Shown here in pieces: positions 11,142 through 23,389 of a stretch of DNA of 64,000 nt. The stretch comes from Rossellomorea aquimaris (GTDB taxonomy: Bacteria; Bacillota; Bacilli; Bacillales; Bacillaceae_B): assembly GCF_008180865.1 (NCBI RefSeq), contig NZ_VTEX01000004.1, forward strand, positions 310,001 to 374,000. Reading direction: 5' to 3'. How positions within the stretch are numbered: the stretch's first letter is position 1; each line of letters begins with the position of its first letter. Below the pieces are notes generated by a model. The model ran no database searches. It had not been told where the DNA came from and saw only the letters and a list, made by a program, of their open reading frames with translations. The position numbers were made by a program, and so were the translations under genes.

Positions 11142-11476
11142 CTCTCTTTCCCTCCCTCCGAACACACTACACTTACATGTTCAAGTCAAGAAATGGTTTG
11201 TACCAATTTCTTAAGACGCAAAATTTTCCCGCGTCCTTTACTTCACCAATAGGTTATGGCTTTGCCCTTGGATCATTGTCACAAGGGGACAGAAAGTGTA
11301 TGTCTTTCTTGGATGAATTCTTTATTAACATAAAGAAATCCATGTACTTTGCCATTATAATATATGATATGTAATAGGTCAACAATTTATCATAAAACAG
11401 GTCACATAAATAGGCATGTCTCACTCTTTTCTTCCATACATTTGTATAAAGCAGGCTGGTGTGTGGGAGGAATATA

Positions 11477-12409
11477 ATGATTTTACATGGAATCGCCTTT
11501 ATTTTTTTCATTTTATGTTTTTTGCTGGGGATGACTTGGCTGAGGACAGGGCTCTTTAATATTGCCAATCAGAAAATAAAGAAATGGCTTCATTATTTAA
11601 CAAGCACTCCCGCTAAAGGTGTTCTTACAGGAACGATAGTGACAGCCTTTATCCATAGCAGTTCTGCCGTTATGGTTCTCACAGTGGGACTGGCCTCATC
11701 CGGCTTGATACCGTTCAGACAGACTATCGGAATCATGCTTGGAGCGAATATCGGGACAACGTTCACTCTTGAAATGTTCACACTGGATATGAATTATCTT
11801 ATTGTCCCATCCATGGTCATCGGATGCATTCTGTATTTCTTCCGCTCACCTTCCATCCGAAGTGCTGGAATGATATTTATCGGGTTTGGATTAATCTTTA
11901 CGTCGATCCGCGCGATTCAGTGGTTAGCTACTCCATTAACGACTCACGAATCCTTGCGCACGTATATCATAGAAGTGAACGAGCATGTTGTACTCGCCCT
12001 ACTTGTTGGTTGTGTATTAACGGCGATCATCCAATCCAGCACCGTTGTCACAGGGGTAACGATGGGATTTCTGGCAGCAGGTTCCATTGACCTTCATGCA
12101 GGAATCGCCATCATGCTCGGCGCAAACGTCGGGACGTGTATTACAGCCTTTATTGCAAGCATCGGTGGAGGAATTCAAGCTAAACTGACGGCGTACGCTC
12201 ATATTTGGCTTAACGTTATTGGGGTCGCTCTTTTCATCCCCTTCATTCCACTACTCGGATCGGTTGTTCGATCTTTAGCAGGCTCACCCGATTTACAATT
12301 GGCACATGCCAGTGTCATATTTAACATTTTATGCTCGATCCTTGTGTTGCCATTTGCGAATCAATTCGCCCGATTTATCGAAAGAATTCACCAGCCAAAA
12401 AAAAGCTGA
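11477..12409 (+). CDS. yqeW: Na/Pi cotransporter family protein YqeW
   Basis: A polytopic membrane protein of the NptA/PF02690 family, 310 residues with eight or so hydrophobic segments. It has the family's twin inverted motifs: the HSSSAV/MLGANIGTT half (about 55-95) and the QSSTVV/MLGANVGTC half (about 175-215), which line the transport site. Likely cargo is phosphate with sodium, inferred from the family. The ATG at 11477 has GGGAGG 6 bases upstream and is preferred to an upstream GTG. Its stop codon lies inside the bidirectional terminator shared with deoC. It is a single gene in the B. subtilis position of yqeW. Confidence 0.92.
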   Translation: MILHGIAFIFFILCFLLGMTWLRTGLFNIANQKIKKWLHYLTSTPAKGVLTGTIVTAFIHSSSAVMVLTVGLASSGLIPFRQTIGIMLGANIGTTFTLEMFTLDMNYLIVPSMVIGCILYFFRSPSIRSAGMIFIGFGLIFTSIRAIQWLATPLTTHESLRTYIIEVNEHVVLALLVGCVLTAIIQSSTVVTGVTMGFLAAGSIDLHAGIAIMLGANVGTCITAFIASIGGGIQAKLTAYAHIWLNVIGVALFIPFIPLLGSVVRSLAGSPDLQLAHASVIFNILCSILVLPFANQFARFIERIHQPKKS

Positions 12410-12441
12410 ACAAGGATTGAGATCCCCGTTCAGCTTTTTTT
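12397..12441. terminator. Bidirectional terminator between yqeW and deoC
   Basis: Perfect AAAAAAAGCTGAAC / GTTCAGCTTTTTTT stem with A and T runs on both sides, serving the two convergent genes. The yqeW stop codon is in the left arm. Confidence 0.93.
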
Positions 12442-12445
12442 CTCA

Positions 12446-13117
12446 TTAATAATCAGAGTCGCTTGTCAAGCCTTGTACGATTTTTACACCTGAGCTTGCT
12501 CCCAGGCGAGTAGCTCCAGCATCAATCATTGCTTGAGCATCTTCAGAAGAACGAACGCCTCCTGAAGCTTTCACACCGATATCTGGTCCGACTGTTTTTC
12601 TCATAAGAGCGATATCTTCGACTGTCGCTCCTCCAGTAGAGAATCCTGTAGATGTTTTCACATAGTCTGCTCCAGCTTCTACAGCTAATTGGCAAGCTTT
12701 CACTTTTTCTTCATCCGTCAGCAGACATGTTTCAATGATCACTTTTGAAAGTGCCTTACCTTTAGATGCTGCCACAACAGCTTCAATGTCGCGTTTAACC
12801 AACTCATGATCGCCACTTTTTAAAGCGCCGATATTGATTACCATATCAACTTCTGTAGCACCTTTTTCGATTGCATCCTTTGTTTCGAATGCTTTCGTTT
12901 CAGGCGTAGAAGCTCCCAGCGGGAACCCGATAACCGTACACACTTTCACTTCAGTGCCGCTTAATAGTTCGCTTGAATATTTTACCCATGTCGGGTTAAC
13001 GCATACAGAAGCAAACTTAAATTCTTTCGCTTCCTGGCAAAGTACTTCTACTTGGTCTTTCGTTGATTCAGGTTTAAGTAAAGTATGATCAATCATACTA
13101 GCAATGTTCGTAGTCAT
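12446..13117 (-). CDS. deoC: Deoxyribose-phosphate aldolase
   Basis: DeoC cleaves 2-deoxyribose 5-phosphate to glyceraldehyde 3-phosphate and acetaldehyde in deoxynucleoside catabolism. It is a class I aldolase TIM barrel of 223 residues. The Schiff-base lysine is in [13 protein letters not shown] (about residues 150-162), the second lysine in [14 protein letters not shown] (about 178-190), and an N-terminal DHTLLKPE motif binds substrate. It stands alone here, convergent with yqeW, without the deoxynucleoside kinase/phosphorylase genes often seen beside it. Confidence 0.96.
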   Translation of the reverse strand: MTTNIASMIDHTLLKPESTKDQVEVLCQEAKEFKFASVCVNPTWVKYSSELLSGTEVKVCTVIGFPLGASTPETKAFETKDAIEKGATEVDMVINIGALKSGDHELVKRDIEAVVAASKGKALSKVIIETCLLTDEEKVKACQLAVEAGADYVKTSTGFSTGGATVEDIALMRKTVGPDIGVKASGGVRSSEDAQAMIDAGATRLGASSGVKIVQGLTSDSDY

Positions 13118-13245
13118 TCATTATCTCTCCTTTAACAGTTGTCCGTACCTCTCTTATCATAACAAAACAAAGAGAAAAAGACGAGCATTTCTTATTAGCA
13201 TCTCCAAAAAAAGAAAACCTTTTCATTTTTTATAAGAAAATGAAA

Positions 13246-13274
13246 ACAACCCCGGCAATCTTTGCCAGGGTTGT
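13246..13274 (-). terminator. Terminator after the glucosidase gene
   Basis: ACAACCCTGGCA and its near-perfect complement with a 4-base loop, followed by a U-rich run in minus-strand RNA. It lies 8 bases past the stop of the GH13 gene. An AT-only inverted repeat follows at 13217-13245. Confidence 0.85.
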
Positions 13275-13281
13275 GAATTTA

Positions 13282-14946
13282 TCATTTTAAACGGTACACT
13301 CTCGCCTCGTATGGCTTAAGCGTTATCTTGCTTACAATTTCATGGCTGTTTACATCATAGTTATTCAACAGAAGATTTGAAGAGGAGACTTCCAATTCAC
13401 CAAGGTCACAAACGGCATCATCAGTGGAAAGGTTTGTGATCACGATCATGGATTGATCTTCTCCTGTGCGGGTATACGCATAGATTTGCTTGTCTTTTTC
13501 AAGAAGCAGGTCATAGATCCCGTACGTGAAGACATCTTCTTTTTTCTTTAGTTGAATCATTTTTTTATAGAAGTTCAGAATGGAGCTTTCATCCTTCTCC
13601 TGAGCTTTTACATTAATTGTTTTATAGTTTGGGTTCACTTTCATCCAAGGCTTGCCGTTTGTGAATCCACTGTTTACCTCGTCAGTCCATTGCATCGGTG
13701 TTCTGCTGTTGTCACGGGAAGAAGCCCAGATGATGTCCATGATGTCTTGGTGAGGTACCCCTTCTTCACGCTTCAGACGATACAGATTCTTGACCGCTAC
13801 ATCATCATAATCTTCAATGGATGGGAATTGGACATTTGTCATACCGATTTCCTGACCTTGATAAATAAAAGGAGTCCCCTGCATCAAGAAGTACATGGTC
13901 GCCATGGCAGTGGCACTTTCTCTCCAATATTCTTTATCATTACCCCAAGTGGAAACAACTCTTGCTTTATCATGATTTTCGATGAATAGAGCATTCCACC
14001 CATTGCCTTCAAGGCCTTTCTGCCAGCGAGTGAGCACCTTTTTCAATTCGACAATATCAAGGTCAGGGTTGGTTTCTGCGTCCCAGAGACCAAGATGTTC
14101 GAATTGGAAAATCATATCCATCTTACCATTTTCTTTTCCGACCCACAGTTCCGCTTCATCGGCTTTTACACCATTCGCTTCCCCAACGGACATGACATCA
14201 TAGTTTGCATACGTCCGATCCTTGAATTCTTGCAGAAACGTATGAATCCCTTTTTGATTCATATGCATATCGAAAGAAGAAACATACTTTTCCTTTTTCG
14301 GATTTGGCATATCAGGTAGACCCGGACGTTTCTTAATATGGCTGATGGCATCGATTCTGAAGCCATCAATCCCTTTATCTAGCCACCAGTTGACTGTGTC
14401 ATAAAGAGCGTCGCGGACTTCTTCATTTTCCCAGTTCAAATCCGGCTGCTTCGTAGAGAATACGTGAAGGAAATATTGATCTGTTTCATCGTCATACTCC
14501 CATGCCGATCCTCCAAAGATGCTTTCCCAGTTATTTGGCTCCTTGCCTTTTACGCCATCTCTCCAGATATACCAGTCACGCTTTGGATTTTCTTTAGAGC
14601 TCTTAGATTCAATGAACCAAGGGTGCTCATCACTTGTATGATTAAGTACTAGGTCAATGATCAGTTTCATATCTCTCTTATGAACCTCATTAAGTAATTG
14701 ATCGAAGTCCTCCATCGTACCGAAGTCTTCCATAATATCCTGATAATCAGAAATATCATATCCATTATCATCATTAGGTGATTTATACATTGGACAAATC
14801 CAAATCACATCGATACCTAATTCTTTAATATAATCCAACCGTTGAATCACGCCCTGCAAATCACCAATTCCGTCGCCGTTTGAATCCTGAAAACTCCTTG
14901 GATAGATTTGATAGCCTACCGCTTCTTTACGCCATGCCTTTTTCAT
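13282..14946 (-). CDS. GH13 alpha-glucosidase (oligo-1,6-glucosidase type)
   Basis: A 554-residue cytoplasmic glycoside hydrolase of family GH13, subfamily 31 type, that releases glucose from isomalto-oligosaccharides or related short sugars. The barrel motifs are clear: nucleophile Asp199 in GFRIDAISH, acid/base Glu256 in VGEANGV, and transition-state Asp326 in ENHD. The first 25 residues include DSNGDGIGDLQG, the calcium-binding-like loop typical of the subfamily. Exact specificity (oligo-1,6-glucosidase, sucrase-isomaltase or trehalose-6-phosphate hydrolase) cannot be told by eye. The gene is a monocistron inserted between deoC and mtaB, preceded by two cre-like operators, so it is probably under carbon catabolite or LacI-type control. 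Confidence 0.9.
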   Translation of the reverse strand: MKKAWRKEAVGYQIYPRSFQDSNGDGIGDLQGVIQRLDYIKELGIDVIWICPMYKSPNDDNGYDISDYQDIMEDFGTMEDFDQLLNEVHKRDMKLIIDLVLNHTSDEHPWFIESKSSKENPKRDWYIWRDGVKGKEPNNWESIFGGSAWEYDDETDQYFLHVFSTKQPDLNWENEEVRDALYDTVNWWLDKGIDGFRIDAISHIKKRPGLPDMPNPKKEKYVSSFDMHMNQKGIHTFLQEFKDRTYANYDVMSVGEANGVKADEAELWVGKENGKMDMIFQFEHLGLWDAETNPDLDIVELKKVLTRWQKGLEGNGWNALFIENHDKARVVSTWGNDKEYWRESATAMATMYFLMQGTPFIYQGQEIGMTNVQFPSIEDYDDVAVKNLYRLKREEGVPHQDIMDIIWASSRDNSRTPMQWTDEVNSGFTNGKPWMKVNPNYKTINVKAQEKDESSILNFYKKMIQLKKKEDVFTYGIYDLLLEKDKQIYAYTRTGEDQSMIVITNLSTDDAVCDLGELEVSSSNLLLNNYDVNSHEIVSKITLKPYEARVYRLK

Positions 14947-14974
14947 CGTAACACCTCATTAAAGTATAGTAAGA

Positions 14975-15006
14975 TACAAACGCTTACATTAATGCAATCG
15001 TTTGCA
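14975..15006 (-). promoter_or_regulatory. Twin cre/LacI-type operators upstream of the glucosidase
   Basis: Two 14-base imperfect palindromes lie 4 bases apart: 14993-15006 fits TGNAANCGNTTNCA at every fixed position, and 14975-14988 (read on the minus strand) fits at all but one. CcpA and LacI-family sugar repressors bind such sites. They are 28-60 bases from the start codon, a position suited to repression. Confidence 0.75.
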
Positions 15007-15250
15007 CTATTAGTTTAAAAAAAAGACCTGTTTCATTTATTATGTTGACATTAATAGTTTACAACCTTCTTCTTCACATATCAATAGATAAATTGTTTCT
15101 AAGAAAAAAAAGAAAGTGGTTACAAAGAATTATTGTGCAAAAACAAAAAGCTCTTTACACAGATTGTTGTATTCAATATAAGGTAACCCTGGGCTCTGTC
15201 AATCAGCGTGTGTAGGATGGTGAGGGGAACCGCTCCGCTTTCCGCGGAAT

Positions 15251-15281
15251 AAAAAAAGCACCTAACCATTGTCAGGTGCCT
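15251..15281 (-). terminator. Terminator after mtaB
   Basis: GCACCT/AGGTGC stem with a 10-base loop followed by seven U in minus-strand RNA, ending the heat-shock/RNA-modification operon. The gap 15007-15250 upstream of it holds a short GC-rich piece at about 15222-15248 that resembles the repeat at 23390-23670, and nothing else recognised. Confidence 0.85.
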
Positions 15282-15294
15282 TGATCTATTAAAT

Positions 15295-16629
15295 TTAAAT
15301 TGCGGCTTTTTCTTCTGTTTCTTCAAGGACACGTACGAATTGGCCTTCATTTAGAGGATAACCTGCTTTTGTGATCTTAACTTTCACAAGCTTTCCTACC
15401 ATATCTTCTGTTGCAGGGAATACCACTTTCAAGTAATTATCCGTATATCCAACATAAAGATCATCTTGGTAAATTTCTTCAGGGATAACTTCTAATACTT
15501 CATTTTCAAACTGAGAAGAGTATTCTTTCGCTAATTGATTAGAAAGTTCAATTAAACGATGAACTCGTTCATTCTTGATATCTTCATCGATTTGGTCGTC
15601 CATACGTGCTGCAGGAGTACCTGTTCGCTTTGAATAAGGGAACACGTGAAGCTCCGAGAATTTATGTTCATTGATGAAATTAAATGTTTCCATAAATTCT
15701 TCTTCCGTTTCACCAGGGAAACCGACAATGACATCAGATGTAACGGCAAGTCCCGGTAAAGCCTTTTTAAGCTTTTCCAAGCGCTCTGCAAAGAATTCCA
15801 TCGTATATTTTCTGCGCATTCTCTTAAGAACCGTATTGGACCCTGATTGAAGTGGAATGTGTAAGTGTCTGACAACAATATTTGATTGATCAATCACTTC
15901 AATGACTTCATCCGTAAGTTGACTGGCTTCGATGGAAGAGATACGAATTCTCTTCAGACCCTTCACTTTTTGCTCCAGGTCTTTAAGAAGCATGGCAAGG
16001 TTGTAGTCTTTCATGTCCTCTCCGTATCCACCTGTGTGAATTCCTGTCAGGACAATCTCTTTATAGCCGGCATCCACTAGCTGCTGAGCTTGATGAATGA
16101 CTTCTTCAGGATCACGGGATCTCATCAGTCCACGGGCCCATGGAATAATGCAGAATGTACAGAAGTTATTGCACCCTTCCTGGATTTTAAGAGAGGCACG
16201 TGTACGATCCGTAAATGCCGGAACATCCAGCTCTTCGTAGACACGATTCTTCATAATGTTTGTAACGCCATTGATTGGTTGGCGTTCTTGTTTATATTCT
16301 TCAATGTATGTTAGCATTTTTCTTCGATCCTGCGTCCCAACCACAACGTCAACGCCCGGTATCGCCATAATTTCAGCAGGGGATGTTTGAGCGTAGCATC
16401 CTGTTACACAAATCACTCCGTCAGGATTCTTACGGATGGCACGACGAATGACCTGTCTGCTTTTCTTATCTCCCGTATTCGTTACCGTGCACGTGTTAAT
16501 GACATACACATCTGCAATCGAATCATATTCTACACGTTCATATCCTTCTTCTTTAAATAGTTGCCAGATGGCTTCTGTTTCGTAGTGGTTCACTTTACAC
16601 CCTAGAGTGTGAAACGCTACTGATGGCAT
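15295..16629 (-). CDS. mtaB: tRNA t6A37 methylthiotransferase MtaB
   Basis: MtaB is a radical-SAM iron-sulfur enzyme that adds a methylthio group to t6A at position 37 of tRNAs (ms2t6A). I chose the ATG at 16629 (444 residues, AGGTGA ribosome site); the frame is open to 16725 but translates into rsmE. Domains: N-terminal UPF0004 with cysteines in HTLGCKVNHYE, NTCTVTN and GCYAQ; radical-SAM CNNFCTFCIIP (about residues 150-160); C-terminal TRAM domain. It is the last gene after rsmE, 5 bases apart. B. subtilis YqeV is the counterpart. Confidence 0.95.
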   Translation of the reverse strand: MPSVAFHTLGCKVNHYETEAIWQLFKEEGYERVEYDSIADVYVINTCTVTNTGDKKSRQVIRRAIRKNPDGVICVTGCYAQTSPAEIMAIPGVDVVVGTQDRRKMLTYIEEYKQERQPINGVTNIMKNRVYEELDVPAFTDRTRASLKIQEGCNNFCTFCIIPWARGLMRSRDPEEVIHQAQQLVDAGYKEIVLTGIHTGGYGEDMKDYNLAMLLKDLEQKVKGLKRIRISSIEASQLTDEVIEVIDQSNIVVRHLHIPLQSGSNTVLKRMRRKYTMEFFAERLEKLKKALPGLAVTSDVIVGFPGETEEEFMETFNFINEHKFSELHVFPYSKRTGTPAARMDDQIDEDIKNERVHRLIELSNQLAKEYSSQFENEVLEVIPEEIYQDDLYVGYTDNYLKVVFPATEDMVGKLVKVKITKAGYPLNEGQFVRVLEETEEKAAI

Positions 16630-16634
16630 TACAA

Positions 16635-17381
16635 TCACCTCATAAGTTCTAATTGATAGCTGATGGCTGAGAGGACATACAATGGAGCAGTCTCCGTCCG
16701 TAAGATTCTTGGGCCCAGTCCACATGGAATAAAGCCCTCGCTCTTACACATCTCTACTTCTTTTTCTGTCAATCCACCTTCAGGGCCGAATACGACAAGG
16801 ACACTTTGTCCATTTTCAATCGTCGATAACACCTTTGATAGATTTCCTTTTTCTCCGGCTCGTGCTTCTTCTTCATATGCGATCAGTTTGTAATCAAACT
16901 GTGCCTGTATTAATTGTTTCAATGAAATGGGGGCAGATACGTCGGGAACAAGGAGTCTATGAGACTGCTCCGCTGCTTCCTTAACGATTTTCTCCCATCG
17001 TTCCACCTTTTTCTTGGCTTTTTTATCGTCCCACTTCACAATGGAGCGATCCGCATTAAAAGGGATAAATTGAGTGGCTCCAAGCTCTGTTCCCTTTTGG
17101 AAAATCAACTCCAATTTATCCCCTTTCGGCAGTCCGCTCGCAATGGTTACTTTAATTGGCAATTCTTTCGTCGTTGTTTCCCATTTTACTATTGATAGTT
17201 CTATTGAGTCACTGGAAATCGTTTCAATACGGGCAATTCCTGATGCTTGATCCTTAAATACAGCATAGACTTCATCATCTTCCTTCATTCTCATGACACG
17301 AACGATATGATGATAGTCATCCCCTGTTATCGTAATCGGATCATTTTCTCGATATATGTCATTTATAAAATATCGTTGCAT
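16635..17381 (-). CDS. rsmE: 16S rRNA (uracil-1498-N3)-methyltransferase
   Basis: RsmE methylates U1498 of 16S rRNA using SAM. The 248-residue protein has an N-terminal PUA-like RNA-binding domain and a C-terminal SPOUT (trefoil-knot) domain with the SAM-binding segments VVFGPEGGLTEKE and LGPRILRTETAPLY. It sits between prmA and mtaB as in B. subtilis (yqeU). Confidence 0.95.
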   Translation of the reverse strand: MQRYFINDIYRENDPITITGDDYHHIVRVMRMKEDDEVYAVFKDQASGIARIETISSDSIELSIVKWETTTKELPIKVTIASGLPKGDKLELIFQKGTELGATQFIPFNADRSIVKWDDKKAKKKVERWEKIVKEAAEQSHRLLVPDVSAPISLKQLIQAQFDYKLIAYEEEARAGEKGNLSKVLSTIENGQSVLVVFGPEGGLTEKEVEMCKSEGFIPCGLGPRILRTETAPLYVLSAISYQLELMR

Positions 17382-17412
17382 ACAGTTTCAACTCCACCGT
17401 TTTTACTTAAAT

Positions 17413-18354
17413 TCACATAGGCTTCTTGGCAATAATAGCGACCCAGTCTTCCATGACCATAATTTCTTCTATAATAAATCCGGCAGACTCCAATGCATCA
17501 CGTACTTCTTGCTTCTTAGGCTGGATAATCCCAGAGGTGATAAAAAATCCGCCAGGTTTCACAAGTTCGAAGGCATCAAGTGTAAAGCGTAAAATGATCT
17601 CAGCCAAGATATTCGCTACAATCACATCCGCTTGCCCTGAAACATCATTCAATAAATTATTCGCGTCAACCGTTACAGTTTGCTGGACTTTGTTCAGCTT
17701 CACATTCAGTCTCGCTGAACGAACAGCCACTTCATCTAGGTCATACGCTCTTACATTGTCTGCAGCTAACTGTGCAGCAGCAATGGATAATACACCTGAA
17801 CCTGTTCCTACATCGATGACCGTATCGTGTTTTTTAACGATTCGCTCTAGGGCCTGTATACACATGACTGTTGTAGGATGCGTCCCTGTCCCGAACGCCA
17901 TGCCTGGGTCCAGTTCAATGATGAGTTCGTCACTATGAACCGGTGTGTAGTCTTCCCAAGTTGGTACGATCGTAAATTTATCGGAGATCTTCACAGGATG
18001 GTAGTATTTCTTCCACGCCGTTGCCCATTCTTCCTCGTTCACTTCTGAAATCTCCACTTTGTTTACACCAATGTCGATATCATAGGTTACCAGGTTCGAA
18101 ATGCCCTGCTTGATCTCGTCAACGGTTTCACCAAGAAAGCTATTTACGGGCAAGTACGCTTTGACTAAGACACCTTCACTAGGATAATCATCAGGATTGA
18201 GTTGGTAGATCTCTCCAAACATATCTTCTCTTTCCTTAATTAATTCGGCCGGGTCTTCAATGACCACACCGCTTGCTCCAGATTCATGAAGAATGTTTGA
18301 AATAGGTTCAATCGCTTCATTCGTAGTAAGAATACTGATTTCTGACCATTTCAT
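17413..18354 (-). CDS. prmA: Ribosomal protein L11 methyltransferase
   Basis: PrmA trimethylates lysines and the N-terminus of ribosomal protein L11. The 313-residue protein has the N-terminal L11-recognition domain (about 1-100) and a Rossmann methyltransferase domain with [17 protein letters not shown] near residue 176 and the NILAEI active-site-like motif near 245; [14 protein letters not shown] precedes the SAM site. It follows dnaJ by 24 bases in the extended dnaK operon, as in many Firmicutes. Confidence 0.96.
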   Translation of the reverse strand: MKWSEISILTTNEAIEPISNILHESGASGVVIEDPAELIKEREDMFGEIYQLNPDDYPSEGVLVKAYLPVNSFLGETVDEIKQGISNLVTYDIDIGVNKVEISEVNEEEWATAWKKYYHPVKISDKFTIVPTWEDYTPVHSDELIIELDPGMAFGTGTHPTTVMCIQALERIVKKHDTVIDVGTGSGVLSIAAAQLAADNVRAYDLDEVAVRSARLNVKLNKVQQTVTVDANNLLNDVSGQADVIVANILAEIILRFTLDAFELVKPGGFFITSGIIQPKKQEVRDALESAGFIIEEIMVMEDWVAIIAKKPM

Positions 18355-18378
18355 TGATCTACCAACTCCGTTCTTTAG

Positions 18379-19506
18379 TTATTCGCCTTTAAAGGCTTTT
18401 TTTACTTTATCAAAAAAGCTTTCATGCTGTTCGTCTGGAACCTGTCCGCTAATATCAGCAAATTCTCTTAATAGTTGCTTTTGCTTATCCGTTAACTTAG
18501 AAGGGGTAACCACCTTCACCTGAACATGCTGATCACCTGTACCGTATCCACGGACATTCGGTACTCCTTTACCTTTCAAACGGAATCTCGTGCTTGTTTG
18601 AGTTCCTGCAGGCACTTTCAGCTTTACTTTTCCGTGCAGGGTCGGCACTTCAATCTCATCACCTAATGCCGCTTGTGCAAACGTCACTGGCATTTCACAA
18701 TAGATATCATCTCCGTTACGCTCAAAGAAATCATGTGAGCGAACGTGGAATACAACATACAAGTCACCGGCAGGTCCGCCATTTATACCCGGTTCACCTT
18801 GACCAGTCACACGCAGCTGCTGTCCATCATCGATACCAGCCGGGATTTTAACAGAAATTTTACGGCGCTTCTGTACTTTTCCGGCCCCGCCACAAGTTGA
18901 ACATTTTTCCTTGATTTGTTTACCTGTACCGTTACAGTAGTGACAAACGCGTCTGTTCACAATGCGGCCGAACGGTGTATTCTGTTCTACATTCAATTGA
19001 CCCGATCCATTACAGTGAGAACATGTATTGACCTTTGTTCCCGGCTTTGCACCTGAGCCATGGCAGGTGTCACATTCTTCTTCTCTCGGAATCTCGATTT
19101 CTGTGTCTTTCCCAAAGACCGCTTCTTCAAATGTCAGTGACATCGTGTACTGAAGATCGGCACCTTGCCTAGGTGCATTCGGATCTCTTCTGCGGCCTCC
19201 GCCGCCACCGAAGAATGTATTGAAGATGTCTTCGAAACCACCGAAACCTCCACCGCCAAAGTCAGCACCGCCGCCAAATCCCTGGTTAGGGTCAGTATGT
19301 CCGAAACGATCATATTGAGCACGCTTTTGATCATCACTCAATACTTCATAAGCTTCCGATATTTCTTTGAATTTTTCATCCGCATCCGCTTCTTTATTAA
19401 TATCCGGATGATATTTTTTGGAGAGCTTGCGGTATGCTTTCTTCATTTCGTCTTTTGAGGCATCTTTTCCGACACCAAGAACCTCATAATAGTCCCGTTT
19501 ACTCAT
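18379..19506 (-). CDS. dnaJ: Chaperone DnaJ
   Basis: DnaJ (Hsp40) delivers substrates to DnaK and stimulates its ATPase. The 375-residue protein has the J domain with HPD at about residues 33-35, a Gly/Phe-rich linker (about 75-110), four zinc-binding CxxCxGxG repeats ([32 protein letters not shown], about 148-210) and a C-terminal substrate-binding domain. The operon order hrcA-grpE-dnaK-dnaJ-prmA-rsmE-mtaB is the class I heat-shock arrangement of B. subtilis. Confidence 0.98.
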   Translation of the reverse strand: MSKRDYYEVLGVGKDASKDEMKKAYRKLSKKYHPDINKEADADEKFKEISEAYEVLSDDQKRAQYDRFGHTDPNQGFGGGADFGGGGFGGFEDIFNTFFGGGGGRRRDPNAPRQGADLQYTMSLTFEEAVFGKDTEIEIPREEECDTCHGSGAKPGTKVNTCSHCNGSGQLNVEQNTPFGRIVNRRVCHYCNGTGKQIKEKCSTCGGAGKVQKRRKISVKIPAGIDDGQQLRVTGQGEPGINGGPAGDLYVVFHVRSHDFFERNGDDIYCEMPVTFAQAALGDEIEVPTLHGKVKLKVPAGTQTSTRFRLKGKGVPNVRGYGTGDQHVQVKVVTPSKLTDKQKQLLREFADISGQVPDEQHESFFDKVKKAFKGE

Positions 19507-19645
19507 TAAAACACCACTCCCGAATCCTTTGCATAAAGGTTATTTTAACATTGAGCTTTGACTATTATCAATAAAAACTCAACATTCCTTTTAATTGATT
19601 GTGTCAGTCAGATGAATGAATCACCTTCTGTTTCTTTCAATCATA

Positions 19646-19687
19646 GAAAAAGTCAAAGCCAAGAACCGCCCTGACTTTGACTTTTTC
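19646..19687 (-). terminator. Attenuating stem-loop between dnaK and dnaJ
   Basis: GAAAAAGTCAAAG and its exact complement around a 16-base loop, followed by a modest U-rich run in minus-strand RNA. It probably reduces read-through from dnaK into dnaJ; a comparable partial stop between these genes is plausible given the 190-base gap. Confidence 0.7.
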
Positions 19688-19699
19688 GTTCATACTAAA

Positions 19700-21565
<1,866 letters not shown>

Positions 21566-21568
21566 TTA

Positions 21569-22135
21569 TTATTGATTGACCTTCACCATGGAAGGACGAA
21601 TTACTCTGTCTTTCAGTTTGTATCCCTTTTGAAATTCTTCAACAACTACATTGCTATCGAAATTTTCATCTTCTGTTTGCATAACTGCTTGATGCAAATG
21701 TGGATCGAACTCTTGACCTACCGCTTCAATTGGCTCTACTCCCTCTTTCTTAAGGGCTTCAACAATACTTCTATGAACCATTTCCATTCCTTGAAGAAGT
21801 GTTTTTGTTTGATCATTATCAGCATCTATATTTAAAGCACGCTCGAAATTATCAAGTGCCGGCAATAGTTCAGTGATCAGTCCTTGAGCACGATATTTCT
21901 CCTTCGCTTCGTTTTCTACATTGACGCGGCGGCGGAAGTTATCGAAATCAGCTCTTAAACGGAGATAACGATTCTCAGACTCATTCAGCTTATCTTCCAA
22001 TTGTGAAAGCTCATCTGATTCTTGTTGTCCTTCTGCTACTTCCTCTGCTTGAGGTTCTTCAGCGAATACTTCTTCTACCGCATCGCTGTTTTCTTCTTTC
22101 GCATCATGCTGTTCTTGTTTTGTTTCTTCAGACAT
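21569..22135 (-). CDS. grpE: Nucleotide exchange factor GrpE
   Basis: GrpE releases ADP from DnaK. The first 50 residues are acidic and disordered, then a long coiled coil (about 55-110) and the C-terminal beta-wing with [21 protein letters not shown] use the second ATG (22135, 188 residues, MSEETKQ) because the GGAGGTGA ribosome site overlaps the first ATG at 22144 and sits 8 bases from the second. Confidence 0.96.
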   Translation of the reverse strand: MSEETKQEQHDAKEENSDAVEEVFAEEPQAEEVAEGQQESDELSQLEDKLNESENRYLRLRADFDNFRRRVNVENEAKEKYRAQGLITELLPALDNFERALNIDADNDQTKTLLQGMEMVHRSIVEALKKEGVEPIEAVGQEFDPHLHQAVMQTEDENFDSNVVVEEFQKGYKLKDRVIRPSMVKVNQ

Positions 22136-22231
22136 AACATTCACCTCCTTAAAAATCTGCGACCATTACAAGGCGCCAGAAGGCCATTAGACCTGCTTCC
22201 TGGCCCTATTTTCCTTTATACAATATGTCCA

Positions 22232-23269
22232 CTAATCTTCACTTTGATACAGTTTCGTCAGAACCTTGGACATATCATTTGAAAAGAAATTAAGTAAACT
22301 CACGACACGGGAATACTCCATTCGGGTAGGTCCGATAATCGCGATGGATCCTAATTGTTCTTTACCAATAGAATAAGTAGCGGTTATGAGACTGCAATTC
22401 TCCATAGCAAGATGATCATTTTCTTTCCCGATTTTAATGGTCAATCCAGTAGCGGATGGACGAATCAAGTTGTAGACGCTCTCCTCTTGTTCAATCATCT
22501 CAAGGAGCATGCGAACTTTATGGACGTCATTAAACTCAGGTTGGTTGAGTATATTGGTTTTCCCACCAAAGAACAGCTTATCCGTGACCGTTGGATTAAA
22601 GGAATCCGTAATCGAGTGAAGGATAAAATCATAGTTCTGAATATGCTCTCTTAGTAAAAGAGCGACTTCCTTGAAAATTTTATCGTTTAACTCACTGATA
22701 GGAACACCCGATAAACGGTCATTCAAGATGTGCACAAGCTTCTCAAGCTCCGCAGCATCCATTGTAGGAGGGATATGGAACAGTTTATTTTCAACATGTC
22801 CGTTATCCGTCACGATGATGGCAATCGCTGTATCTTTGTTCAGAGGAATAAGTTGAATCTTTTTCAGCTTATTTTCCTTCAAATCGGGACCTAATACGAT
22901 GGTCGTGTAATTCGTCAGCTCGGAAAGAATCTTTGCCGACTTCTGGACCACTTTCTCCAATTCATATATTCGCTCAGTGAAGATGGAACGAATTGCATGC
23001 ACGTCATTCTTCTTTAATTTCTGTGGAGAAAGCAAGTGATCCACATAATAACGATAACCCTTTTCAGAAGGAATACGTCCTGAAGAAGTATGCGTTTTTT
23101 CGATAAAACCCAAATCCTCCAAATCAGCCATTTCATTTCGAATCGTAGCCGAGCTGAAGGAAATTTCATCCTTCTTGGATAAGCTCCTCGAACCGACAGG
23201 CTGAGCTGACAGGATAAAATCATCAATAATCACTTGAAGAATTAGAAGTTGTCGATCTGTTAACAACAT
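22232..23269 (-). CDS. hrcA: Heat-inducible transcription repressor HrcA
   Basis: HrcA represses class I heat-shock genes by binding the CIRCE inverted repeat and is itself kept active by GroEL. The 345-residue protein has an N-terminal winged helix (about 1-75, with [16 protein letters not shown] as recognition region), a dimerisation domain and a GAF-like domain. It is the first gene of the operon and a perfect CIRCE lies 12 bases upstream of its start, so it represses its own operon. Confidence 0.98.
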   Translation of the reverse strand: MLLTDRQLLILQVIIDDFILSAQPVGSRSLSKKDEISFSSATIRNEMADLEDLGFIEKTHTSSGRIPSEKGYRYYVDHLLSPQKLKKNDVHAIRSIFTERIYELEKVVQKSAKILSELTNYTTIVLGPDLKENKLKKIQLIPLNKDTAIAIIVTDNGHVENKLFHIPPTMDAAELEKLVHILNDRLSGVPISELNDKIFKEVALLLREHIQNYDFILHSITDSFNPTVTDKLFFGGKTNILNQPEFNDVHKVRMLLEMIEQEESVYNLIRPSATGLTIKIGKENDHLAMENCSLITATYSIGKEQLGSIAIIGPTRMEYSRVVSLLNFFSNDMSKVLTKLYQSED

Positions 23270-23281
23270 TCATCACCCCTG

Positions 23282-23308
23282 TTAGCACTCTATCAAGATG
23301 AGTGCTAA
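23282..23308 (-). promoter_or_regulatory. CIRCE operator
   Basis: TTAGCACTC, nine bases, GAGTGCTAA: a perfect match to the CIRCE consensus bound by HrcA. It lies between the hrcA promoter and start codon. Confidence 0.98.
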
Positions 23309-23319
23309 ATCTAATTAAT

Positions 23320-23348
23320 AAATTATCAAATCAGAAAAGGGATGTCAA
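23320..23348 (-). promoter_or_regulatory. Sigma-A promoter of the hrcA-grpE-dnaK-dnaJ operon
   Basis: On the minus strand a perfect TTGACA -35 and a TAATTT -10 are separated by 17 bases, and the predicted start falls at the edge of CIRCE, as required for HrcA repression. Confidence 0.85.
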
Positions 23349-23389
23349 TATATTAGATTGGCTCTTTTCGTAAAGTCAGTTGTTTTTGA

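Noticed and set aside
11254-11568. Minus-strand frame of 104 codons across the rpsU-yqeW divergent region
   Set aside because: Covers promoters and the start of yqeW in antisense and has no recognisable features.
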